Made by a program: the position numbers and the translations under genes. A stretch of 64,000 nt of DNA from Rhodanobacter sp. AS-Z3 (GTDB lineage Bacteria; Pseudomonadota; Gammaproteobacteria; Xanthomonadales; Rhodanobacteraceae), in NCBI RefSeq assembly GCF_029224025.1, contig NZ_CP119392.1:643001-707000 (forward strand), in the 5' to 3' direction. The first letter of the stretch is position 1; every line of letters starts with the position of its first letter. Below the pieces are notes generated by a model. It ran no database searches. It had not been told where the DNA came from and was given only the letters and a program-made list of their open reading frames with translations. This document shows positions 1-8,330 of this stretch, one piece after another.

Positions 1-159
1 ACCTTCCAACCCGGCCTGATCCTCCCACTCCTTCTCCATGTCGTCGAGGTATTTGAGAAACAGCAGCCACGAGGTCTGCTCGGCGTAGTCCAGCTCCGAA
101 GCCAGGCCCTCGTCGTTCCGCATGACGCGGTCCATGTTGTTGAAGGCGTTTTCAAACAT
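1..159 (-). CDS. hsdM: Type I restriction-modification methylase HsdM, N-terminal fragment (runs off the left edge)
   Basis: The first 53 codons of a leftward gene are present. The translation begins MFENAFNNMDR and continues with ELDYAEQTSWLLFLKYLDD (residues 22-40), the hallmark N-terminal helical region of type I methylase (M) subunits. In that family HsdM methylates adenine and forms a complex with HsdS and HsdR. The catalytic N6-methylase domain lies outside the window. The ATG at 159-157 is preceded by an AAGGAA ribosome binding site. hsdS and hsdR, if present, would lie to the left. Identification rests on a short but highly characteristic sequence. Confidence 0.85.
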   Translation of the reverse strand, partial: MFENAFNNMDRVMRNDEGLASELDYAEQTSWLLFLKYLDDMEKEWEDQAGLEG

Positions 160-379
160 GCTGCGAAAGGTTCCTTGAAGTTCGGCGCGCGTACCTACCG
201 AGCCATGCTGATGAAGGCGGCGTCCAGGTAGCGTTCTAGTTTCCTTGGTATGCAAGGACAACACCACATTCGGCGGTGCCCCCCCCGGAATGCGGTCAGA
301 TTTCCACTTCTGCACTATGCGCTGATCGCGCCCGGTGAAAGCCAGATGGCATACTCGCCGGCTCCGTACCGCGACCTGC

Positions 380-790
380 ATGCCCATGACAACCATCCAT
401 TCCCTACCCGACGCCACCGAACGCGACCTCGCCTTGCTGCAAGGTGCGTGGGAGCAGGTTCGGCTGGAGGCCGACGGGGTGGTTGATCCGCCCGATGATC
501 ACGGTGCGCCCGGCGCGCTGACCACGATTGCCGGAACGCATTTCAGCGTGCGCACGCTGGAGGGCGCCTTGCTGCTGGAAGGCTCGTTCATCCTCGACGC
601 CACAACCCGTCCGCGTTCGATCACCTGGGTCGACTCCATGGGGGAGGATCAGGGCGTGCCGTTGCCGGCGAGCTATACGCTGGACGAGGACCGCTTTGAA
701 TTCATCGCAGGCAATGCCGGTGCCGCGCGTCCCGTCGACTTCCGTACCGTGCCGGGTCAGACCATGCGAACTTTTGTGCGCCATCGCTGA
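380..790 (+). CDS. TIGR03067-like small protein
   Basis: A protein of about 136 aa. It carries the pattern of the TIGR03067 family: LLQGAWEQVRLEADG near the start, a central LEGSFILDATTRPRSITW strand region, then a YTLDEDRFEFIAG segment. The family is thought to form a small lipocalin-like beta fold and has no assigned reaction. The start is uncertain: ATG 380 and ATG 386 both lack a clear ribosome binding site, and an upstream in-frame alternative start at 335 adds low-complexity arginine-rich sequence that looks like non-coding DNA. No signal peptide is seen. It stands alone between hsdM and a small membrane protein. Confidence 0.65.
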   Translation: MPMTTIHSLPDATERDLALLQGAWEQVRLEADGVVDPPDDHGAPGALTTIAGTHFSVRTLEGALLLEGSFILDATTRPRSITWVDSMGEDQGVPLPASYTLDEDRFEFIAGNAGAARPVDFRTVPGQTMRTFVRHR

Positions 791-952
791 TGCAGAAACG
801 CGTGTTGCCGGGTTGATTCGGCTCGCATGGGTTGTGACGCATGGCGACAAGACACCAGGAAACTCCCTGCTAGACTCGCCCCACCACGCGGCTGATTGCA
901 TGCCGTGGCGGGGTGTTGCGCTTTTCAATCGTCTTGTCGGGGATGGGACTTC

Positions 953-1420
953 ATGGCTGCACCGTTGTCGTGGAAGCTGGGTGGAGCGGTAGCGGCCGTG
1001 ATTGTCGCTGCCCTGGCATGGCATGGCGCTTCGCAGTATCTGGCTGGCCGCCACGCCGATGAGCTCACTCGGGAGGTGGCGCACAATACCGAGCTGCAGG
1101 CGCAGCAGGCCAAACTGCAGGCGCAGCAGCGCAGTGAACAATTGGCGGCCACCTTGCAGCGCCAGCGCGATGACCTGGCCACCACTTATCAGCAGGTCAA
1201 CCAGGACGCGGTGGAATACCAGGTAGCGCAGGCGCGGCGCGAGGAAGCGCGGCGGCAGGAAGCGTTGCGGGTGAAGGCGACGTTCCGGCTGAACGCGAAC
1301 CAGAAATGCGCCGGTGGCATCGTCATCAATCGCAGCGGGTCGAGCTTCACCCAGGCGATCGGCAAGACCGGTGAGCCGATCAAATGCACCGGCGACATGG
1401 CGGAAGAGCCGTTGCGCTGA
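953..1420 (+). CDS. Membrane-anchored coiled-coil hypothetical protein
   Basis: A protein of 155 aa. One hydrophobic segment (about residues 7-25) is followed by a long, Gln/Glu/Arg-rich stretch (about residues 40-105) with coiled-coil character. The C-terminal part contains KCAGGIVINRSGSSF. The start at 953 is chosen because it follows GGGGATGGGA and puts the membrane segment at the N terminus. The family is not recognised. The layout suggests an inner-membrane protein with a periplasmic coiled coil, but no function can be assigned from sequence. Confidence 0.6.
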   Translation: MAAPLSWKLGGAVAAVIVAALAWHGASQYLAGRHADELTREVAHNTELQAQQAKLQAQQRSEQLAATLQRQRDDLATTYQQVNQDAVEYQVAQARREEARRQEALRVKATFRLNANQKCAGGIVINRSGSSFTQAIGKTGEPIKCTGDMAEEPLR

Positions 1421-1429
1421 GCGCAGCGC

Positions 1430-1975
1430 CTATGGCAACTCCGCTTGTGTCGGCGCGTAGCTCAACCGGCCATCCACGATGTGCGCAGGTGAGGTGAACG
1501 GGTGCTCGGTGGTATGGCTGGCGTCCAGAATGTGGATCACCTCGATGCCACGCAGTTTCAATACGTCCGAAACAAGCGATCGGTGGCAGCGCCACCAGAC
1601 TACTTCGGCGCACATCATCGCGGTGCGCTTCTTTTCCGCCAGCTTCAACAGCGCGGCCAGGCCTTCGGCGAATTCCGGCGTGGCGAGATAGTCCGCATAG
1701 CCCTGGAACGAAGCATTGCGCCAGGCCGTGTTGGGCGAGCCTGGCTGCACCTTGCGGCGACCGCCGAGTTTGGGTATCCACTGATAACTCACGCCATGCG
1801 CAGGTAGCGACTCGGCCAGCGCTTCACTGGCGAAGTGCGGATAGCGACGCGAACCGGGAAAACGCCGCACGTCGGCGATCGCTTCGATACCGTATTCGCC
1901 GAGCAGCGCCAGGAATTCTTCCAGCGTGCGGGTGGAATGGCCGATGGTCCAGAGGGTGGCGGGATCGTCAGGCAT
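1430..1975 (-). CDS. DUF488 family protein
   Basis: A protein of 181 aa. It begins with LWTIGHSTRTLEEFLALL and has IADVRRFPGSRRYPHF, then CAEVVWWRCHRSLVSD. The C-x-E-x(n)-CHR cluster is the signature of DUF488, a family whose biochemical role is unsettled. It lies 3 bp downstream of the DUF2945 gene on the same strand, so the two are almost certainly co-transcribed. No transmembrane segment or signal peptide is present, so it should be cytoplasmic. Confidence 0.85.
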   Translation of the reverse strand: MPDDPATLWTIGHSTRTLEEFLALLGEYGIEAIADVRRFPGSRRYPHFASEALAESLPAHGVSYQWIPKLGGRRKVQPGSPNTAWRNASFQGYADYLATPEFAEGLAALLKLAEKKRTAMMCAEVVWWRCHRSLVSDVLKLRGIEVIHILDASHTTEHPFTSPAHIVDGRLSYAPTQAELP

Positions 1976-1978
1976 GGC

Positions 1979-2191
1979 TCAGTCGATCTTGTGCAGCGCC
2001 GAGCCCTTGTGCATTGCCACGTGGTCGGTCTTGTCGCTGGCGATTTCGTACTGGGGATCGTCTTCGCTGCAGTGGCGCGGGTGACCTTTGTACTCGGTGT
2101 CGCGGGTATGCACCTTGGTGATCTTGCCGCTGACGTGACCGGCTTCGGAATTCCAGCGCACATGGTCGCCGACCTTGAAGGCGTGGCTCAT
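1979..2191 (-). CDS. DUF2945 (hypervirulence-associated TUDOR-like domain) protein
   Basis: A 70-aa protein with FKVGDHVRWNSEAGHVSGKI near the N terminus and the ending DKTDHVAMHKGSALHKID. The N-terminal KVGDxVxWxSxxGxxxGxI pattern is diagnostic of DUF2945, a small SH3/Tudor-like fold. ATG 2191 follows an AGGAG ribosome binding site; an upstream alternative start would add unrelated residues. First gene of a two-gene unit with the DUF488 protein. Such pairs often appear with stress-response genes, but no specific function is shown. Confidence 0.8.
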   Translation of the reverse strand: MSHAFKVGDHVRWNSEAGHVSGKITKVHTRDTEYKGHPRHCSEDDPQYEIASDKTDHVAMHKGSALHKID

Positions 2192-2302
2192 TGCGATTCT
2201 CCTGCAGAGAAGTAAGGCAAGCATTCCAGCACAGGTAGCGTGCACGGAATGTGGCGATCTGCGAGTCGGTGGCGCCCGTCGCTGTGGACGAGCCGCGCGC
2301 TG

Positions 2303-2581
2303 TTACAGCGTGCTCACGTTGCGGCCGAAGATCGCGAAGAAAAGCACCTGCATCACCGCCACCGGTGCAAGCCAGAGCCAGCCGTCATGCGTGAACCCTA
2401 TTTTGTAGAGTGCCAGCGGGTGCACGAGTAGCAAGATCCACCAGCAGAGGTGTCCCAGCTGAGCGATCAGACCGTGGTGTGTCTTGCGAAAATTCGCCAT
2501 GCCGACGCCGCCGGGGAGAAAGGCCCAGAACGCGCTGAACGTCAGCACGAACGTAACCACCACTCTCACCAAAACTCCCAA
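2303..2581 (-). CDS. Small hypothetical membrane protein (TTG start)
   Basis: A 92-aa protein with about three hydrophobic segments (residues 4-24, 40-60 and 68-86). The proposed start is TTG at 2581, because AAAGGA stands 7 bases upstream and no ATG occurs before the first membrane segment. It lies 48 bp downstream of the LytTR regulator gene on the same strand and could be read through from it. The family is not recognised. Confidence 0.55.
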   Translation of the reverse strand: MGVLVRVVVTFVLTFSAFWAFLPGGVGMANFRKTHHGLIAQLGHLCWWILLLVHPLALYKIGFTHDGWLWLAPVAVMQVLFFAIFGRNVSTL

Positions 2582-2629
2582 GGGTGCGTCCTTTCTTTGG
2601 CGCCGTTGCCAATCTGCCGCCTCAGGTTT

Positions 2630-3337
2630 TCAGGTCGGCCGCAGCAGCTTGCGTACTGCCGGCAAGTTGCGCCGACTGATCTCCGGCGCCAGTTCGGTGC
2701 CGTCCAGCCGAGCCAGCACGCGGCCGTCGGCCAGCGTCTTCAAGCCGAGCAGCCGCGCTGGTGGCACCAGACAATTGCGGTGCAGTCGCACCAGTTGATC
2801 GGGGTAGCTTTCTTCCAACTGGCGCAGCGATTCCTCGATCAACAGCTCGCCGCGCCGGTGATGCACGACTACGTACTTCTCGTCGGCCAGCAGGCAAGTG
2901 ACTTCATCCAGCGCGATGCGCACCTGCTCACTGCCGTGGCGGCCGTGCAGATACGCGGCCGGCTCACGCGGCGCATCGGCAAGCCGGCGTTGCGCACGTT
3001 GCAGTGATTCGCGCAGGCGTTCCAGCCGCACCGGTTTCAACAAATAGTCGGCGGCGCCCAGTTCAAAAGCCTGCAGGGCATGGGCCTCGTAAGCGGTGCA
3101 GAAGATCACTTGCGGGCGCGCACGACCGGCCAGCCGTCGCGCCAGGCTGACGCCATCGATGCCGGGCATGTTGATGTCCAGCAACAACACGTCCGGTTGC
3201 AGCTCGCTGATCGCTACCAACGCCGCTTCACCGTCGGCCACGTTGCCCACCATTTCGATGTCGGCACACTCACCGAGCAGGGATGCCATGCGTGCACGCG
3301 CCAGCGGTTCATCGTCGACAATCAGCACGCGGGTCAT
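2630..3337 (-). CDS. LytTR-family response regulator (AlgR type)
   Basis: A 235-aa protein. Residues 1-120 form a receiver domain with the acidic pair D8/D9, the phospho-acceptor D54 in VLLLDINMPG, and the conserved lysine in YLLKPV. Residues about 130-235 form a LytTR DNA-binding domain. The AlgR-like start TRVLIVDDEPLARARM suggests control of surface properties or exopolysaccharide, as for Pseudomonas AlgR, but the targets here are unknown. Its ATG at 3337 overlaps the kinase stop codon by 4 bp (ATGA), so the pair is translationally coupled. Confidence 0.9.
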   Translation of the reverse strand: MTRVLIVDDEPLARARMASLLGECADIEMVGNVADGEAALVAISELQPDVLLLDINMPGIDGVSLARRLAGRARPQVIFCTAYEAHALQAFELGAADYLLKPVRLERLRESLQRAQRRLADAPREPAAYLHGRHGSEQVRIALDEVTCLLADEKYVVVHHRRGELLIEESLRQLEESYPDQLVRLHRNCLVPPARLLGLKTLADGRVLARLDGTELAPEISRRNLPAVRKLLRPT

Positions 3338-4386
3338 GGCGGATCTCCGGGCAGTTGCAGCAGCACCTCGAAGCGATCGCCGCGGGCAGCCGCGATCACC
3401 CTGGCCTGCGGTCCGTAGCGCCACGCCACGCGCTGGCGCACGTTGCTCAGGCCGTGGCCATTGCCGCCCACCGCTGGCGTGTCCGGCAGGGGATTGATGA
3501 TTTCGATGCGCACACCGTTGCCTTCACGACGACCGCGCAAAATCACCTCGCCGCCCTCGCGCAATGGCTGGATGCCGTGGCGCACGGCGTTCTCCACCAG
3601 CGGTTGCAGCAGCAGTCGCGGCAGCGGGAACTCGGCCGGCAGGTCCTGCAGTTCGCGGGTCACTCGCAGCCGCTCGCCAAGGCGCAGTTGTTCGATCGCC
3701 AGATAGCGTTCGACCAGTGCCAGTTCTTCGCCCAGCGTGCCGTCGGCGTTGTCGTGCTGGCCCAGCGCAGCGCGGAACAGATCGCATAAATCCTCGACCG
3801 TGCGCTCGGCGGCCGCCGGATCGACGCGGATCAGTGCGGCCACTGTGTTCATGCTGTTGAACAGGAAGTGCGGGCGAATGCGCGCCTGCAGCGCCTCCAC
3901 TTGCGCGCGCGTTACCGCAGCCAGTCGCGCCTGCCACTGCGCCAGCACGTAGAAGTAACGCAGCATCGCCGCGCCGAGCAGGGCCGCAATCACCAGGTTG
4001 TCGCGGGTGAAGTCCGTTGTACCGCTCTTGATCATGCCCATTTGCTGCGCACCGTCGAACCAGTGTGCGACCAGGCTGGCGAGCAACACGATCAGCAGGA
4101 TCAGCAGCCACACGCCGACATACGGCAGATGGCCCGGCAGCCGTTGCAGCCACGGTCGCAGCTTGCACAGCAGCACGGCGATCACCAGCACCAGCCAGGT
4201 GACGAACAACATGCTCACGCTATAGGTCGACCAGTTGCGCGGATTGTCAGCAGCCAGCCACATCACGGTGACGGTCAGCGCGCCGACCACGAACATCGCA
4301 AACAACGCCGGCAACCGGCAGAAGTCCGGCAGCAGGCTTTGTTCGGCGGGGCCGCGCAAGGCGCGGCGGGGCGTGATTTCGGGCAT
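3334..4386 (-). CDS. Sensor histidine kinase, LytS/AlgZ type
   Basis: A 350-aa protein. About five hydrophobic segments span residues 26-150. They are followed by a His_kinase domain with RIRPHFLFNSMNT, in which H173 is the expected phosphorylation site, and a HATPase region with LLLQPLVENAVRHG (N box) and a GHGLSNVRQR glycine box. This is the layout of LytS/AlgZ kinases that pair with LytTR regulators, and the next gene overlaps by 4 bp. ATG 4386 is preferred over upstream alternatives because the extra residues are arginine-rich and would overlap the esterase gene. Confidence 0.88.
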   Translation of the reverse strand: MPEITPRRALRGPAEQSLLPDFCRLPALFAMFVVGALTVTVMWLAADNPRNWSTYSVSMLFVTWLVLVIAVLLCKLRPWLQRLPGHLPYVGVWLLILLIVLLASLVAHWFDGAQQMGMIKSGTTDFTRDNLVIAALLGAAMLRYFYVLAQWQARLAAVTRAQVEALQARIRPHFLFNSMNTVAALIRVDPAAAERTVEDLCDLFRAALGQHDNADGTLGEELALVERYLAIEQLRLGERLRVTRELQDLPAEFPLPRLLLQPLVENAVRHGIQPLREGGEVILRGRREGNGVRIEIINPLPDTPAVGGNGHGLSNVRQRVAWRYGPQARVIAAARGDRFEVLLQLPGDPP

Positions 4387-4415
4387 GTGGCCAGTATGCC
4401 GCAGCCAGCGCCGGA

Positions 4416-5078
4416 TCAGGCCAGTCGCTGGCCGAGCCAGCGACGCAGGTCGCTGATTTCCTCGGCACACACGGCATGCGCCATCGGATAGGTGTGCCAG
4501 TCCACGGCATAGCCCAGACCTTGCAGCAGATCACGCGAGTCGGTGCCCCGCTGCAATACAACCACCGGGTCGGCCGTGCCATGACCGAAGAAGATCGGCG
4601 TGTGCGCGTTCGCCGCGTGTCGCTCGGCCGCCACGGTGGCGGAGATCGGCAAGTAGGTGGACAGCGCCACGATGCCGCCCAGTGTTTGCGCGTGGCGCAC
4701 ACCGGCAGACAGCGCAATCGCGCCGCCTTGCGAAAAGCCGATCAGGATAATCCGCTCGCTGGGCACGCCGCGTTCGTGCTCGCGCGCAATCAACGCTTCC
4801 GTGGCAGCCACCGACTCGCGGATGCCGGCCTCGTCCTGGCGTGAAGTGAGGTCGAAACCGGTGATGTCGTACCACGCCCGCATCGGCATGCCGTTGTTGA
4901 CCGTCACCGGCCGCACCGGTGCATGCGGGAACACGAAGCGCACGGCAGGCCATGCGGGATCGACCAGCTCGGGCACGATCGGCGCAAAGTTATGGCCATC
5001 CGCACCCAGCCCGTGCAGCCAGATGATGCTGTGAGTGGGGTTGGCGGCAGTTTCGTGTTCGACGGCGGGGAGGATCAT
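4416..5078 (-). CDS. Carboxylesterase/phospholipase family alpha/beta hydrolase
   Basis: A 220-aa cytoplasmic enzyme of the carboxylesterase II / acyl-protein thioesterase-like family. Visible features are WLHGLGADGHNF (oxyanion-hole region, residues 20-31), the nucleophile elbow GFSQGG with S116, and the remaining triad members D170 (GTADPVV) and H201 (PMAHAV). The family hydrolyses short-chain esters or acyl thioesters. It ends 29 bp upstream of the kinase start on the same strand, so it may lead that operon. No signal peptide. Confidence 0.88.
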   Translation of the reverse strand: MILPAVEHETAANPTHSIIWLHGLGADGHNFAPIVPELVDPAWPAVRFVFPHAPVRPVTVNNGMPMRAWYDITGFDLTSRQDEAGIRESVAATEALIAREHERGVPSERIILIGFSQGGAIALSAGVRHAQTLGGIVALSTYLPISATVAAERHAANAHTPIFFGHGTADPVVVLQRGTDSRDLLQGLGYAVDWHTYPMAHAVCAEEISDLRRWLGQRLA

Positions 5079-5095
5079 GCGGTGCTCGGTGCGTG

Positions 5096-5863
5096 TCAGG
5101 GAGCACTGATGATAGTGGCCACCGCACGCGGCTGCAGTGGACTGTCCAGCGCGACGGCCTGTTCCGATGGAAGCGGAATGCCGGGCTGTGCAGCGGCACT
5201 TTCCGCTGTCGCGGCTTGCTTGCGTGCGGCTTCGCGAAGAATTTCTATTTGCTGCCGGGTAAACGTCTCGTTATCGATAGAGAAGTCCACCGGTACGCGC
5301 ACGTGTGTTGCCACTGGTTGGCCTTCCACCTGTTCCGGCGTAGCGTGCCAGCGCTGGGCAGCCGTGAGAACGGCACTCTTGAAGGAGGCCCGCAGCGGCC
5401 AGTTCGCAAACTGGCTGCTCACCGACATATCACTCAGGTGGCCGTCCGGCTGCACGGTGGCGTCGAGGATGGCGAACGCGCCTTCGCGCGCGCGAATCGC
5501 ATCCCGAGGATACCTGGGAGCGACAGGTCGGCTGATATCGGGGCCGTTGCCGAGGAAGCTGATGCGCAGGTTGTACTGCCCTTGCGTGTTCGGCGAAGCC
5601 TGCAGCCTGGTATAGACGAACGTATGTGCAGACACTGCGTGGCCATCGCGGGTAGCCGGTACGAATTGCCATTGCTTCACCGCCGCCGAAAGCAGCGCGG
5701 CGACCGATGCAGATACCCCTGGGTCAACCTGGGTGGCGGTGAGGTGACCCTGGGCATTCACGTCGGCGCCGATCACGAAAGTCTGTTCGCGCTTTTCGGC
5801 GGCCCGAGCCGTTAGCGAACAGACCAACAGCAGGCTGACTGCGACGTAGGTGACGTTTTTCAT
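5096..5863 (-). CDS. Secreted protein with two TonB C-terminal-like repeats
   Basis: A 255-aa protein with a cleavable signal peptide (residues 1-21, ending TARA). Residues about 112-200 contain RYPRDAIRAREGAFAILDATV, then AAQRWHATPEQVEGQPVATH and RVPVDF, which is the TonB C-terminal domain pattern. Residues about 28-95 look like a weaker copy (WQFVPATRDGHAVSAHTFVY). It lacks the N-terminal anchor and proline-rich linker of true TonB, so it is not a standard energy transducer. ATG 5863 follows AAAGGAAG. It sits between the esterase and an S9 peptidase on the same strand. Confidence 0.65.
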   Translation of the reverse strand: MKNVTYVAVSLLLVCSLTARAAEKREQTFVIGADVNAQGHLTATQVDPGVSASVAALLSAAVKQWQFVPATRDGHAVSAHTFVYTRLQASPNTQGQYNLRISFLGNGPDISRPVAPRYPRDAIRAREGAFAILDATVQPDGHLSDMSVSSQFANWPLRASFKSAVLTAAQRWHATPEQVEGQPVATHVRVPVDFSIDNETFTRQQIEILREAARKQAATAESAAAQPGIPLPSEQAVALDSPLQPRAVATIISAP

Positions 5864-5951
5864 CAGGACTTCCTTTGGGTGATGGTTGGTTAACGCATCG
5901 ATCGCCATGCTATGGCGCTTGAAAGATGTCGGCCAGTGCGTCAGGTGATTC

Positions 5952-8120
5952 TCACGGCATCGTGTCCAATCCCAGTTCATGCGCGAAGAACGTCAGCCCG
6001 ATCGCCGTATCACCCACCCGCTGACTGAACGGTGCGCCGATGCCGTGGCCGGCATTCATGCGGGTCAGCAGCAGGATCGGTTGGGATGAGTTGCTGGCGT
6101 TCTGCAGCGCGGCGGTGAACTTGCGTGATTGCCACGGCGCCACGCGTGCGTCGTTGGCGCCGGTGCTCATCAGCACGGCCGGGTAGGCGGTGTGCGGCTG
6201 CACGTTCTGCAATGGCGAGTAGGCCAGCGTGGCCTTGAACTGGTCGGGGTCGGCGATGCTGCCGTATTCGGGGATGTTGTACGGGCCGTTGGCGAAGTTG
6301 GTTTCGTGGCGCAGCATGTCGTAGATGCCGACGCGCGCCACCACCGCGCGATAGTCCGCCGGATGCTGCACGATCTGCGTGCCCATCAGCAGGCCGCCGT
6401 TGCTGCCGCCGAGAATGCCGAGGTGGGCGCGGTCGGTCCAGTGGGCATCGAACAGCGCCAGGGCGGCGGCGTGGAAATCGTCGAATACGTTTTGCTTGTC
6501 CAGCTTCTGGCCTTGCGCATGCCATGCCTGGCCGTTCTCGTTGCCGCCGCGGATATTCGCGTAGGCGAGCACGCCACCGTGCTCCAGCCACGCCAGATTC
6601 GAGCCGATGAAGCTGGGCCGGATCGGAATATCGAAACCGCCATAGCTGTACAGAATGGTTGGACGCGTGCCGTTCGCAGTGATGCCCGGCATCGACAGCA
6701 CGGTGAGCGGAATCCTGGTGCCATCTTTCGAGGTGCCTTCGATGCGCTGCATCACCACCTTTGAATAGTCCGCTGCCGAGGTTTCCTCGAACACGGTTTT
6801 CAGGGTGCCTTTGCTGCCGTCGTATTCCACCCAGCGCACCGGCGTGGTCCAGCCGCTGTAGGTGATCAATGCCTTGTTCTGACCGGATTCGGAAGCGATG
6901 TCGTCCACGCCGATGCCATGCGCGGGCAGTGGCAATTTGCGGATCAACTTTGCGTTGCCGTCGTACTGCTCTACCCACCAGTCCGGTCCCCAGCTGCGCA
7001 CGACCAGGAAACCATCGCCGAGTGGTGCCACGCGCTGAATCGCGCCGTCGCGCTGGGCCAGCACCGGCGTAGGCTTGCCATCCTGGCCGATCGCCACGAT
7101 TTGTCCGCGTGGCGCGTCCAGAAACGAAACGACATACAGACGTCCATCCACCCAGCTCGCACTGCGCACATTGGCCGAGCGGTCAAGCACGCGCACAAAC
7201 TGCGAGCCCTCGCGCAGGAATACTTCGGCCGGACCGCCGTCACCGGCATAAGCCAGCACGGCGGTTTGCGCGGTGGCCGGTGAGTTCACCAGCACGTACT
7301 CGGCGATCCTCGAATACTCCTTGCCGAACACCACCGCATCTTTGTCGGCCGGCTCGCGCAGCACGTGGTGAACCAGCGCCGCGCCGAATTGCTGCACCGC
7401 CTGCCCGTCGGCCGGTGGCGGGAAGCGCACGTAGCTGAAGCCGAGGCCGTCGGCGTCCCAGGCCAGACCCACCGGTGAGGTACCGCCGCCGGCCCAGGGC
7501 AACGTGTCGGGCAGGTTATCGCCGCTGATCACGTCGAGCACGTGCACGGTGGTCAACTCACTGCCGCCTTCGGCCGTGCCGTAAGCCAGATAATGGCCGT
7601 TCGGCGAGGGCCAGTAGGCGGTGATGTTGCTGGCCGTATTGCCGATGTTGGGATCAACCAGGGTTCGTGGCGTGCCATCCGGCCAGGTCTGTGCGATCAG
7701 CACGGGCTGCGCCTGCGGCGGGGTCAGTTGCATGTAGAACAGCGTGCCGCCGGCCAGCGTGGGCTGGAAGCGAATCGTCGAGGTGATCGCCAGTTGCTGC
7801 ACGCGTTTAGTGAGTGCGGTGCCCTCGGGCATCGCAGCCAGGGTGGCTTCGGTGTGCGCGTTCTGCGCGTCGATCCAGCGCTTCACGGCCGGCGCATCGG
7901 GATCTTCCAGCCAGCGGTAAGGATCAGCCACGCTGACCCCGTGCAGCGAGCTGGCATCAACGCCGCGCCGGGTCGCTGGCGGCAGGCTTGCCGCTGGACC
8001 GATCAGGCTCACCTCACGCGGCGGCGTGGACGAATCATCGGGCGGCAACTGTGGCAAGCCGGTGGCATTGGCTGCCGACAACGCCATCGCAAGAGCAAGG
8101 CTGACAAGCATGAGGAGCAT
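5952..8120 (-). CDS. S9 prolyl oligopeptidase family serine peptidase, exported
   Basis: A 722-aa protein with a hydrophobic signal sequence (residues 1-20). Residues about 45-430 match the prolyl oligopeptidase beta-propeller (DPYRWLEDPDAPAVKRWIDAQN near its start). The C-terminal hydrolase has GILGGSNGG with the nucleophile S573, followed by TGANDARVAP (Asp) and NAGHG (His). The family cleaves after proline in short peptides, here probably in the periplasm. ATG 8120 is chosen over a start 111 bases upstream because it places the signal peptide at the N terminus. It is divergent from the next S9 peptidase gene. Confidence 0.9.
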   Translation of the reverse strand: MLLMLVSLALAMALSAANATGLPQLPPDDSSTPPREVSLIGPAASLPPATRRGVDASSLHGVSVADPYRWLEDPDAPAVKRWIDAQNAHTEATLAAMPEGTALTKRVQQLAITSTIRFQPTLAGGTLFYMQLTPPQAQPVLIAQTWPDGTPRTLVDPNIGNTASNITAYWPSPNGHYLAYGTAEGGSELTTVHVLDVISGDNLPDTLPWAGGGTSPVGLAWDADGLGFSYVRFPPPADGQAVQQFGAALVHHVLREPADKDAVVFGKEYSRIAEYVLVNSPATAQTAVLAYAGDGGPAEVFLREGSQFVRVLDRSANVRSASWVDGRLYVVSFLDAPRGQIVAIGQDGKPTPVLAQRDGAIQRVAPLGDGFLVVRSWGPDWWVEQYDGNAKLIRKLPLPAHGIGVDDIASESGQNKALITYSGWTTPVRWVEYDGSKGTLKTVFEETSAADYSKVVMQRIEGTSKDGTRIPLTVLSMPGITANGTRPTILYSYGGFDIPIRPSFIGSNLAWLEHGGVLAYANIRGGNENGQAWHAQGQKLDKQNVFDDFHAAALALFDAHWTDRAHLGILGGSNGGLLMGTQIVQHPADYRAVVARVGIYDMLRHETNFANGPYNIPEYGSIADPDQFKATLAYSPLQNVQPHTAYPAVLMSTGANDARVAPWQSRKFTAALQNASNSSQPILLLTRMNAGHGIGAPFSQRVGDTAIGLTFFAHELGLDTMP

Positions 8121-8330
8121 TCCCGAGAGCTGAATGATGCAGGGTAACGCCAAAGGCAGGTCGCAGATATTTGCGCCGCAACACCGGCGGTCTCTGCGTG
8201 CTGCGGCAACGCGCAGCGGGTTTGATGACAAAGCTCGGCGAGGTCGTCTAGCCCCTGACTTCTGGCACGGTGGTTCGGCCAGCGCGGGTTGCCTCGGCTA
8301 TGCTGTTTTCTTTTGTCCTGGGGGAACTCC

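Noticed and set aside
160..379. A possible small gene between hsdM and the TIGR03067 gene
   Set aside because: Short frames (for example from 250) are arginine/proline-rich, lack a ribosome binding site and overlap the start of the next gene.
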